Below are positions 16,149 to 24,062 of a stretch of 35,749 nt of DNA, one piece after another (the stretch's first letter is position 1; each line of letters starts with the position of its first letter). The stretch spans positions 1 through 35,749 of the forward strand of contig CAIUWU010000097.1 of the NCBI GenBank assembly GCA_903902945.1, in the 5' to 3' direction. The translations under genes were made by a program, and so were the position numbers. The notes beneath the pieces were generated by a model that saw nothing but the letters and a program-made list of their open reading frames with translations, was not told the origin of the DNA and did no database searches. This DNA is from an uncultured Pseudomonadota bacterium (lineage in GTDB: Bacteria > Pseudomonadota > Gammaproteobacteria > Methylococcales > Methylomonadaceae).

Positions 16149-18566
16149 TTAAAATCCCGAGCCGAAGGTAAATTGAAAGGCCTGGGTTCTGTCAGTACTT
16201 TCCGAATTCAGTGGTCGGGCAACGCTGACGGCTAATGCGCCGAAAGGCGACAACCATTCACCGGATAAACCGGCTGAGTAGCGGAAGTAGCAAGTGAGTT
16301 CGCTTTTGCCATAGCAAGGGTCGCTTTGATTATCAACCGTTTTGAAACCGTTGGCCAAAGTACCGGCATCAAGGAAAGTTCCGACTCGTACCGATTTCAT
16401 GTCGCTGAGAAACGGTACCGGGAAAAACAGTTCGGCTTTGGCGATGACCTTGGTCGAGCCGCCGAAAGGTCTTGCGACACCATAGTTATAGCTAGTATTG
16501 GCAGGATTATCATCTCGAGGTCCCATGGTGTTCTGCATGAAGCCCCTTACGTCACCGGTACCACCGGCATAATAGTTTTCGAAGAATGGCAGGCCCGATG
16601 ATTTGCCGTAACCACCGCCATGAGCGACTTCGCCGAGTACACGGAAGGTAAAGTCATTGGATAAAGGGAAGAAATGCTGGTGTTTATAGCCGACTTTGAA
16701 ATATTCCAGATTACCGACAGGAGCGGTGATCAGGCCTGATAACCTTTGCTGACCGCCTTTGGTCGAGAAGGTAGCTCTGTCTAGCGTGTCATGGGTCCAG
16801 CCGGTAGCAAATGAAATTGTTTTAAACGTAGAAGAAGCATAAGGCACTATAGTGGCACCTGTAATTGGGTCTGTTGTGCCGCAAGTAGTATTGTTTTGGT
16901 GACTTAATTCAAAAATTGAATTAATAACCTTACAAGAAGATATGGTCGAAGAGGTCACTTCAGTATTCTTGAAATCCACATCAAACCCAAGTCGGTCAAA
17001 CTCATTCAGCGGGATGCCGAAATTCATGCCGGCATTGGCAATATTGGTGTTATAGCTGGCCAGGTTAGCGGCGTAAGCATTACGTTTCATGTAACCCAGG
17101 TTATAGCCCAGCGACACGCCGTCCAGGGTAAAGTAAGGGTCAGTAAAGCCCAAATTGTAACGGGTTAGGATTTGGCTGTTGTTAAAGGCGAAATCCAGCC
17201 GTTTGCCGGTACCGAAAATATTGTCCTGCGAGACGTTGGCATTAAAGATGATGCCTTGTACCTGTGAATAACCGACACCGGCTGACAGGTTGCCGGAAGC
17301 TTTTTCTTTGATCGTGTAATTGACATCGATCTGGTCGGCAGAGCCAACCACCGGTGGTGTTTCCACGCCCACTTCTTCGAAATAGCCCAGACGGTCAAGA
17401 CGGGTTTTGGAGCGTTCGATTTTGCTGCTGGCCGCCCAGGCCGATTCCATTTGCCGCATTTCCCGACGCACTACTTCATCACGAGTTTTGGTATTGCCCT
17501 TGATATTGATGCGGCGCACATAAACCCGCTTGCCGGGGTCGACGAAGAAGGTCATGGTGACGGTTTTTTGCGCTTCGTGGATTTCGGGCACCATGTTGAC
17601 GTTGGCAAAGGTATAACCTTCATCGCCCAAACGATCAGAAATGGCTTTGGATGTATCCGTGGCGTTTTTACGCGAGAAGATTTCGCCGGGACCGACTTTG
17701 ACCAGTTTGATCAGCTCTTCGGGAGCAACGATCAGATCGCCGGTCAGTTTGACTTTATCCAGGTTATACACATCACCTTCTTTGACATTGATGGTGATGT
17801 AGATTTCTTTTTTGTCAGCGGTGATATCCACCTGCGTCGATTCAATCGAGAAATTGATATAACCACGGTCTAAATAATACGAACGCAGTTTTTCCAGATC
17901 GGCCGACAGCTTTTGTTTGGAATACTGATCGTCTTTGGAATAAAACGATAAAAAGTTGGTGGTATTCAGTTCAAAGTCTTTCTTGATCTGCTCAGCGCTA
18001 AAGGCATGATTGCCAACGATGTTGATCTGCTTGATCTTGGCAACCTTACCCTCGGAAATTTGGATATTGATGCCGACGCGGTTACGGGTCAGTTCAGAAA
18101 TTTCGGTTTTGATTTTCAGGCCGTATTTGCCATGACTGAAATACTGGCGGCGTAATTCCTGCTCAACCTTATCGAGAATCTGTTTGTTATAAACTTTACC
18201 CTCGGCCAGACCGATCTTTTTCAGCGCTTCGCTAAGATCTTCTTTTTTGATGTCTTTATTGCCTTCAATGACAATTTTGGCTACCGAAGGGCGCTCAACT
18301 ACATTCACTACCAGGGTGCTGCCTTCACGCTCCAGGCTGATGTCTTTGAAGAAGCCGGTATTGAACAGCGCACGAACCGCTTCGGCCTGTTTTTCTTCAG
18401 CGAAACGTTCACCAATATTGATTGGTAAATAGTTGTAGACAGTTCCCGCAGAAATTCTTTGCAGACCTCTTACCTGAATGTCTTCAACTATGAAACTGCT
18501 AGCCTCGGCAATTGGGCTCGCCAGCATACTCATCAACAGAATTTGAAAAAGCGGTTTTTTGTTCAC
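16149..18566 (-). CDS. bamA: Outer-membrane assembly factor BamA
   Basis: BamA is the Omp85 core of the beta-barrel assembly machine. It has 805 residues from GTG 18566 (E. coli 810). A signal peptide ending SPIAEA is followed by five POTRA domains (about 25-420) and a C-terminal barrel. The loop-6 motif is V-R674-G-F and the chain ends in F, as the beta-signal requires. Cysteines C545/C562 and C751/C759 lie in barrel loop regions and could form disulfides. The in-frame TTG at 18578 lacks a ribosome-binding site, while GTG 18566 precedes a proper signal peptide. The upstream neighbour is fccB, not rseP as in E. coli. Confidence 0.97.
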   Translation of the reverse strand: MNKKPLFQILLMSMLASPIAEASSFIVEDIQVRGLQRISAGTVYNYLPINIGERFAEEKQAEAVRALFNTGFFKDISLEREGSTLVVNVVERPSVAKIVIEGNKDIKKEDLSEALKKIGLAEGKVYNKQILDKVEQELRRQYFSHGKYGLKIKTEISELTRNRVGINIQISEGKVAKIKQINIVGNHAFSAEQIKKDFELNTTNFLSFYSKDDQYSKQKLSADLEKLRSYYLDRGYINFSIESTQVDITADKKEIYITINVKEGDVYNLDKVKLTGDLIVAPEELIKLVKVGPGEIFSRKNATDTSKAISDRLGDEGYTFANVNMVPEIHEAQKTVTMTFFVDPGKRVYVRRINIKGNTKTRDEVVRREMRQMESAWAASSKIERSKTRLDRLGYFEEVGVETPPVVGSADQIDVNYTIKEKASGNLSAGVGYSQVQGIIFNANVSQDNIFGTGKRLDFAFNNSQILTRYNLGFTDPYFTLDGVSLGYNLGYMKRNAYAANLASYNTNIANAGMNFGIPLNEFDRLGFDVDFKNTEVTSSTISSCKVINSIFELSHQNNTTCGTTDPITGATIVPYASSTFKTISFATGWTHDTLDRATFSTKGGQQRLSGLITAPVGNLEYFKVGYKHQHFFPLSNDFTFRVLGEVAHGGGYGKSSGLPFFENYYAGGTGDVRGFMQNTMGPRDDNPANTSYNYGVARPFGGSTKVIAKAELFFPVPFLSDMKSVRVGTFLDAGTLANGFKTVDNQSDPCYGKSELTCYFRYSAGLSGEWLSPFGALAVSVARPLNSESTDRTQAFQFTFGSGF

Positions 18567-18595
18567 GCACTCAACCAAGGAAAATTAACGGCGAA

Positions 18596-18604
18596 ATTGT
18601 ATCA
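18596..18604 (-). promoter_or_regulatory. Extended -10 promoter of bamA
   Basis: TGATACAAT on the minus strand is an extended -10 element about 30 nt before the bamA GTG. No good -35 box or sigma-E site was recognised. The 160-bp gap up to fccB holds nothing else clear. Confidence 0.4.
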
Positions 18605-18726
18605 CGCCGATTACCAAATCCAGTGTTTTGTCTCCCTAATTGTTGCTTTTGCTGGGCATGACAATTGACTGAAAACTGAAAGTAAAAAATCAACATCTGT
18701 TCGAATGTCATTGGTTTTAAACAGAT

Positions 18727-20025
18727 TTAATAGAAGCTATCTTCTAACAGCTGACGGTAAGCGGCCTGAGCGTAACCGGCTTCCAATGTCAGTGACTCGT
18801 GATCGGTTTTGCTGCTGACCCCACCGCTGATTTGCGCTTTTGCCAGAGACCGGGCTTCGCTGAGACGATAAGAATGACTGACCGAAATAGCCTGGTCGGC
18901 TGTGATCAGGCTGTAACAGGTATTAATCCAGCTGGGTGAGGGCAGTTCTGTTTCATTGAACAAACAGCTCAGCGCCAGTGCACACATCTTGGCTTCCGAA
19001 TTGGCGGCAAATGCCGATTTTGGTATCGGGTTGAAATAAGCAGCATCGCCAATGACATGAATAAACCGACTGATACTGGATTCACTGCTGATCGGATTGA
19101 CCGGACACCAGCCGCTCTGATCGGCCAGACCGCTGTCGAGGGCAATACTGCCGGCGGTTTGTGGCGGAATCAGATTGATGACATCACCCCGGCAGCGGTC
19201 GCCAAAGGCGGTAATGACGGTTTTGCCGGCGGCATCCAGTGCCACGATCGGATTGTCGGCCAGACTATGCCATTCGATCAGGCTATTGGCTGTGCCATAA
19301 CCATAATGCTGTTTCCAGCCACTCTCAAATAGGGCTTGTTTGGAGAAACTGCGCTTGGGATCGAGAATCAGGATTTTGGCGCGCGGTTTATGGCGTTTCA
19401 GCCAGTAAGCCATCAGGCTGGCGCGTTCATAGGGCCCGGGCGGGCAGCGGTAAGGGTCGGCGGGCGGGCAAATTAGCACCGTGCCGTTGTCCGGCAGATT
19501 TTGTAACTGATCGTTAAGCAGCAGGGTTTGCTGTCCGGCTTGCCAGGCATGCGGAAACTGTTCGCTGAGCGACTGCGAATAGCCGTCAATCGTATCCCAG
19601 CGAAAGGCGATGCCGGGCGACAGTATCAGTCGGTCATAACTCAGCCGGTTGCCGCCGGATAATTCGACCTGCCGTTGCTGTGGCTTGATCGAGCTGACGC
19701 TGTCGCTAATCAAATTAATCCGGTGACGCTGGCGCAAGTGCTGATAATCGGTGCTGAGTTGCTCCAGGCTGGTGATACCGGCAAAAACCCCGTTACTGCC
19801 GGGGCAGGCCAGATAACGGCTTTTGGGCTCGATCAGGGTAATTTTCAGATTGGGTGAGAACAGACGCAGATATTTGGCGGCTGTAGCACCGCCGAAGCCG
19901 CCACCCACGATAATCACATGGGCTTTGGCGGTGCTGCGTTGCGGCCAGAGACTGCAACCGTTAAATAACAGCAGGCTGGAGGCCAGACCGCTTTTTAAAA
20001 ACTGGCGCCGGGAAAGCTCAGACAT
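18727..20025 (-). CDS. fccB: Flavocytochrome c sulfide dehydrogenase, flavoprotein subunit
   Basis: This FAD-containing subunit oxidises sulfide in the periplasm and passes electrons to cytochrome c. It has 432 residues. A Tat signal (S5-RRQFLK-11) is followed by the dinucleotide-binding GGGFGG at 41-46. C74 in ACPGSN aligns with the cysteine that binds FAD covalently. C194 in RCPPGPYERAS and C307 in GWCPVNP match the redox disulfide pair. VIGDAAY at 324-330 is the second FAD motif. The start at ATG 20025 lies one base after the fccA stop; an in-frame GTG at 20037 is possible. Together with fccA it makes a full FCSD. Confidence 0.92.
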   Translation of the reverse strand: MSELSRRQFLKSGLASSLLLFNGCSLWPQRSTAKAHVIIVGGGFGGATAAKYLRLFSPNLKITLIEPKSRYLACPGSNGVFAGITSLEQLSTDYQHLRQRHRINLISDSVSSIKPQQRQVELSGGNRLSYDRLILSPGIAFRWDTIDGYSQSLSEQFPHAWQAGQQTLLLNDQLQNLPDNGTVLICPPADPYRCPPGPYERASLMAYWLKRHKPRAKILILDPKRSFSKQALFESGWKQHYGYGTANSLIEWHSLADNPIVALDAAGKTVITAFGDRCRGDVINLIPPQTAGSIALDSGLADQSGWCPVNPISSESSISRFIHVIGDAAYFNPIPKSAFAANSEAKMCALALSCLFNETELPSPSWINTCYSLITADQAISVSHSYRLSEARSLAKAQISGGVSSKTDHESLTLEAGYAQAAYRQLLEDSFY

Positions 20026-20026
20026 G

Positions 20027-20323
20027 CTAGATACCACTCAGGCGTTCGGCGAGGGCTTTGAGTTCATCGTCACTAAAGCCTTTGACAATCCGCGGCATCA
20101 GCGTGGCCGGCCGCCGCTCATACTTAAAATCCAGTAATAACGCCAATAAATCTGCCTGTTGGCGACCATTAAGGGCCGGTAAGCGATCCGGCTGAGTTGA
20201 GTGAGGATGGCAGGCAAAGCACTCGCTGATCAGTCCATCCGTGGCATCGGCCGGGTTGCCGCTCAGCGGTAGAATGCATAACAGCAGCATCAGCAGTGAT
20301 CTGAGGCTGAGCGGTTTATCCAT
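20027..20323 (-). CDS. fccA: Monoheme cytochrome c, FCSD cytochrome subunit
   Basis: This 98-residue class I cytochrome c has a signal peptide (hydrophobic residues 8-20) and one heme site, C35-F-A-C38-H39. M76 in TLMPRI is the probable second axial ligand. It accepts electrons from FccB. One heme makes it like the small Chlorobium-type subunit, unlike the diheme Allochromatium one. ATG 20323 begins 2 nt after the rlmB stop; the in-frame TTG at 20329 overlaps that stop and is less likely. The fccB gene follows immediately. Confidence 0.9.
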   Translation of the reverse strand: MDKPLSLRSLLMLLLCILPLSGNPADATDGLISECFACHPHSTQPDRLPALNGRQQADLLALLLDFKYERRPATLMPRIVKGFSDDELKALAERLSGI

Positions 20324-20325
20324 GA

Positions 20326-21069
20326 TCAACCCAGGCGCTGGCGTTGCCGGAAAACTTCATACATCAAAACGCCGGCAGCTACCGAGACATTCAGGCTTTC
20401 AACCTGGCCTATCATCGGGATTTTGACCAGAAAATCGCAGTTCTGACGGGTCAGATGACGCATGCCGGTGCCTTCGGTGCCCATGACGATGGCCAGTGGC
20501 ATATCCAGCGTCATGCTGTAGACCGTCTGCTCGGTTTCGCCGGCAGCGCCCATAATCCAGACATTTTCCTGTTTCAGCCAGCGCAGCACCCGGGCCAGAT
20601 TAGTAACCTGATAAACCGGCACTGTTTCAGCGGCGCCGCTGGCAACCTTGCAGACAGTTGGCGTGATACCAACTGCATTGTCTTTGGTGATGATAATGCC
20701 GCTGGCTCCGACCGCATCGGCTGTACGCAGGCAAGCACCCAGATTATGCGGGTCCTGGACCTGATCCAGAATCAGATAGAACGGTGTGCTGTCAAGTCTG
20801 GCCAGATCGTGTTTCAACTGATCTTCACTGCGCATCGGCGGCAGCTCAACGGCGGCGACAATGCCCTGATGATTTTTACCATCGGCCATTTTGTCGAGTT
20901 TTTTGCGGTCGGTTTTTTCCGGTTTGATACCCCGTTTGGCTAGTTCTTCCAGTAGCTGAGTCAGGCGGGCATCCTGACGCTGGCCATCAACCCAGACTTG
21001 CTGGATTTTTTGTGGCGAATAGTCCAGTGCCGCCTGAATGGCGTGAATTCCGAATAAGTTTGCGTTCAT
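20326..21069 (-). CDS. rlmB: 23S rRNA (guanosine-2'-O-)-methyltransferase RlmB
   Basis: RlmB methylates Gm2251 of 23S rRNA. The 247-residue SPOUT protein has an N-terminal substrate-binding domain (about 1-75). The knotted methyltransferase motifs follow: DPHNLGACLRTADA, GTEGTGMRHL and IPMIGQVESLNVSVAAGVLMYE. The start overlaps the rnr stop (ATGA). The stop is 2 nt before fccA. rnr-rlmB is the standard pairing, but the downstream sulfide dehydrogenase genes are not. Confidence 0.96.
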   Translation of the reverse strand: MNANLFGIHAIQAALDYSPQKIQQVWVDGQRQDARLTQLLEELAKRGIKPEKTDRKKLDKMADGKNHQGIVAAVELPPMRSEDQLKHDLARLDSTPFYLILDQVQDPHNLGACLRTADAVGASGIIITKDNAVGITPTVCKVASGAAETVPVYQVTNLARVLRWLKQENVWIMGAAGETEQTVYSMTLDMPLAIVMGTEGTGMRHLTRQNCDFLVKIPMIGQVESLNVSVAAGVLMYEVFRQRQRLG

Positions 21070-23405
21070 GAGGATCGGCGTTTAGACGCTTTGGCCGGTT
21101 TGCGACCGGTTTTTTTAGTGGATTTTTTGGCGGACTGCTTTTTGGCCGGTTTGGCTGATTTTTTAGTCGCCGGTTTACTATCGGCCTTGGTGGCTTTGCC
21201 TTTGCTGTTGCTAGTTTGCAGCAATTCAAAATCAATTTTCTTGTCATCCAGATTGACTCTGACCACCTTGACGGTGACGGTATCGCCCAACCGGTAACGC
21301 ACACCGCTGCGTTCGCCGAACAGATGATGGCTGACCGAGTCGAAATGAAAATAATCCTGATGTAGTGAGGCGATGTGTACCAGGCCTTCGACATAAATTC
21401 CCTGCAGTTCGACGAAGAAACCAAAGCTGGTGACGGCGGAAATGATGCCGCTGAACTGCTCGCCAATTTTGTCCATCATGTATTCGCATTTCAGCCAGGT
21501 GACGACATCGCGAGTGGCTTCGTCGGCGCGGCGTTCATTGGCAGAGCAATGTTCGCCCAGCGCAATCATGTCGGCCGGCGTGTAATGGAAGCTGGCAACC
21601 GGCTGTTTATTGATGCAATGGCGGATAGCGCGGTGAACCAGTAAATCCGGATAGCGGCGGATCGGTGAGGTAAAGTGAGTGTAAGCATCCAGCGCCAGGC
21701 CAAAATGGCCTTTGGTTTCCGGGCTGTAAACCGCCTGTGACATCGAGCGCAGCAACACGGTCTGGATCAGGTGGGCATCGGGCCTTTCTTTAATGCTTGC
21801 CAGCAAGCGCATGTAGTCCAGCGGATGTGGATTATCACCGCCGCCCATTTGTAAACCCAGTTCGCTGAGAAAGGTTTTCAGCGTCAGCAGTTTTTCATCG
21901 CCCGGGCCGTCATGAATCCGTAGCAGGCGGGGGATTTTATGGCGATTGAGGAATTTGGCCGCCGAGGTATTGGCGCTGATCATGAATTCTTCAATCAGCT
22001 TATGCGCATCGTTACGGACCAGCGGTACGATTTGGTCGATTTTGCGTTCCGTGCCAAAAATAATCCGGGTTTCCTGGGTGTCGAAATCCATCGCCCCGCG
22101 CTGTTCACGTTGCTGGCGCATCGCCTGATATAGGGCATACAGATTATGCAAGTGCGGTAGTAACGGCTGATATTGCTCGGCCAGCGCCTGATCACCGTCA
22201 ACCAGAATTTTGGCGACTTCGGTATAAGTCAGTCGCGCCTGAGAGCGCATCACCGCATCATAAAATTTGGAACGGCTGATGATACCTTCGGCATTAATCT
22301 GCATTTCGCAGACCATGCACAGGCGATCAACTTGCGGATTCAGTGAGCACAAACCGTTGGAGAGGATCTCCGGGAGCATCGGAATCACTTTTTCCGGAAA
22401 ATAAACCGAGGTGCTGCGGTTGCGGGCTTCGTCATCCAGCGCAGTATTGACCTGAACGTAATGCGAAACATCGGCAATCGCTACGATCAGTTTCCAGCCT
22501 TTCGGCGTTTTCTGGGCATAGACGGCATCATCGAAGTCGCGGGCATCTTCGCCGTCGATGGTAACCAGCGGCAGATTGCGGATATCGACCCGACCCTGTT
22601 TGGCCGCTTCCGGCACTTCGGCGGTTAACGGTGCAATTTCGCGCAGCAATTCATCCGGCCATTGATTGGGTAGCTCATAGGAGCGGATGGCCATTTCGAT
22701 TTCCATGCCCGGCGCCATGTGCATGCCAAGGATTTCCTTGATACGTCCCAGCGGTTGGCAATGATTGCTGGGCTGTTGCAGAATTTCTGCCACCACAATC
22801 TGACCTTTTTGGGCGCCGGCAGTGTCTTCTTTGGCGATCAGCACTTCATGGCTGATTTTTTTATTGTCGGGAATCACATAGGCCATGCGGCCTTCGCTGT
22901 AGAAACGACCAACCACCTGATGAGTATTACGTTCGATCACATCGACGATGCCGGCTTCGCGGCGGCCTTTGCGATCGATGCCAGTTACCCGCACTCGGGC
23001 ACGGTCGTTGTGAAACAGGCTTTTCATTTCGCGCGGCGAGATGAATAAATCATCGCTGCCATCATCGGGTTTCAGGAAACCAAAGCCTTCGGGGTGGCCG
23101 AGCACGCGGCCGCTGATCAGATTGTGGCCTTCGCTGAGTGCATATTTTTGGCGGCTGTTGAAGATCAGTTGGCCATCCCGTTCCATCGCGCGCAGGCGGC
23201 GGCGCAGGGCTTCGAGGTCGTCTGGGGTTTCCAGTCCGAATTGCTGGGCAATTTGCTGGCGGCGAACCGGTTTGCCAAGGTGTTGAATCAGTTCCAGAAT
23301 CAATTCCCGGCTGGGAATCGGGTGTTCGTATTTTTCAGCTTCGCGCTGAGCGTGGGGGTCGGTGAGGATATTAAAATCAGTTGCCTGATCGTTGCTTGAT
23401 GTCAT
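21066..23405 (-). CDS. rnr: Ribonuclease R
   Basis: RNase R is a processive 3'-5' exoribonuclease for structured RNA. The protein has 779 residues. An N-terminal helix-turn-helix region (about 33-85) is followed by cold-shock domains and the RNB catalytic domain with D284-G-E-D-A-R-D290-F-D292-D293 (E. coli D272-D281). After that come an S1 domain (IGEQFSGIISAVTSFGFFVE) and a Lys/Ala/Ser-rich tail. The ATG at 23405 is the only reasonable start. It begins the rnr-rlmB-fccA-fccB unit. The 110-bp region upstream has no perfect promoter, only a TTGACT element. Confidence 0.97.
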   Translation of the reverse strand: MTSSNDQATDFNILTDPHAQREAEKYEHPIPSRELILELIQHLGKPVRRQQIAQQFGLETPDDLEALRRRLRAMERDGQLIFNSRQKYALSEGHNLISGRVLGHPEGFGFLKPDDGSDDLFISPREMKSLFHNDRARVRVTGIDRKGRREAGIVDVIERNTHQVVGRFYSEGRMAYVIPDNKKISHEVLIAKEDTAGAQKGQIVVAEILQQPSNHCQPLGRIKEILGMHMAPGMEIEMAIRSYELPNQWPDELLREIAPLTAEVPEAAKQGRVDIRNLPLVTIDGEDARDFDDAVYAQKTPKGWKLIVAIADVSHYVQVNTALDDEARNRSTSVYFPEKVIPMLPEILSNGLCSLNPQVDRLCMVCEMQINAEGIISRSKFYDAVMRSQARLTYTEVAKILVDGDQALAEQYQPLLPHLHNLYALYQAMRQQREQRGAMDFDTQETRIIFGTERKIDQIVPLVRNDAHKLIEEFMISANTSAAKFLNRHKIPRLLRIHDGPGDEKLLTLKTFLSELGLQMGGGDNPHPLDYMRLLASIKERPDAHLIQTVLLRSMSQAVYSPETKGHFGLALDAYTHFTSPIRRYPDLLVHRAIRHCINKQPVASFHYTPADMIALGEHCSANERRADEATRDVVTWLKCEYMMDKIGEQFSGIISAVTSFGFFVELQGIYVEGLVHIASLHQDYFHFDSVSHHLFGERSGVRYRLGDTVTVKVVRVNLDDKKIDFELLQTSNSKGKATKADSKPATKKSAKPAKKQSAKKSTKKTGRKPAKASKRRSS

Positions 23406-23516
23406 TGATGATTTCTGTGCTGTTGGTTAAGGGGGTGTGGGGCTGAGTCGCAACTCCCACGGATAGCAACCAACGTTTTAAATTGATAGTCAAAAAACGC
23501 TAATTTCATATTGTGT

Positions 23517-23963
23517 TTAACGTGGCGAAATGGTTAGGGCGCCTAACGTGACGCCTACATCGAGGCCACGGCCATTGCCGGATAATGCCAGTGAAATTTC
23601 ACCGCGGGTCAGAACCTGGGCATCAACCGATTTGGTGGCGCCAGCATGGCCTTCCAGAGCCACATAATTGCCATAAATTTCATTAAGATTTTTTACATCG
23701 GAGAACACGCCGGTACCCTGGATTTCAGATTTGCCGATAGTGAAACCAATGCTTTTGGAAGCGAGTCCGACTTGGGCCCGCTGACCGTTGCTACAACTGA
23801 TATTGCCGATACCGTCGTATTGTTTGTAAATGAAAGAAAAGCCGCTCAGGGTGTAAGTCATGGTGCAAGAGGTTAGCGGTCCCGCTACTGCCTGACCCGG
23901 TAACAGCAAACAGCCGCAAGCTGTGATAATGATCGGAACATATTGCAAGAATCGGCTTTTCAC
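23517..23963 (-). CDS. Small exported protein of unknown function
   Basis: I do not recognise this 148-residue protein with confidence. It has a clear signal peptide (hydrophobic residues 8-24, cleavage likely after AVA at about 27). The mature part of about 120 residues is rich in Gly, Ser and Thr, with two cysteines (in LTSCTMTY and NISCSNG) that may form a disulfide. Alternating polar and hydrophobic residues suggest an all-beta fold. It faintly resembles DUF992-type secreted proteins. The start is GTG at 23963 with AGGGA 8 nt upstream. It stands as a single gene between rnr and the DUF748 gene. Confidence 0.75.
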   Translation of the reverse strand: MKSRFLQYVPIIITACGCLLLPGQAVAGPLTSCTMTYTLSGFSFIYKQYDGIGNISCSNGQRAQVGLASKSIGFTIGKSEIQGTGVFSDVKNLNEIYGNYVALEGHAGATKSVDAQVLTRGEISLALSGNGRGLDVGVTLGALTISPR

Positions 23964-24031
23964 TGTTTTTTCCCTGTTGACATAGTAAATGCTGATCGAC
24001 AGTTTACCTGCTATTGATGATAAGCGTCGCG

Positions 24032-24037
24032 ATTATA
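24032..24037 (-). promoter_or_regulatory. Possible -10 box of the small exported protein gene
   Basis: A perfect TATAAT on the minus strand lies about 70 nt before the GTG start, inside the gap to the DUF748 gene. No matching -35 box was seen. Confidence 0.3.
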
Positions 24038-24062
24038 GTATAAAGCTTTGACCGCTGAGCCA

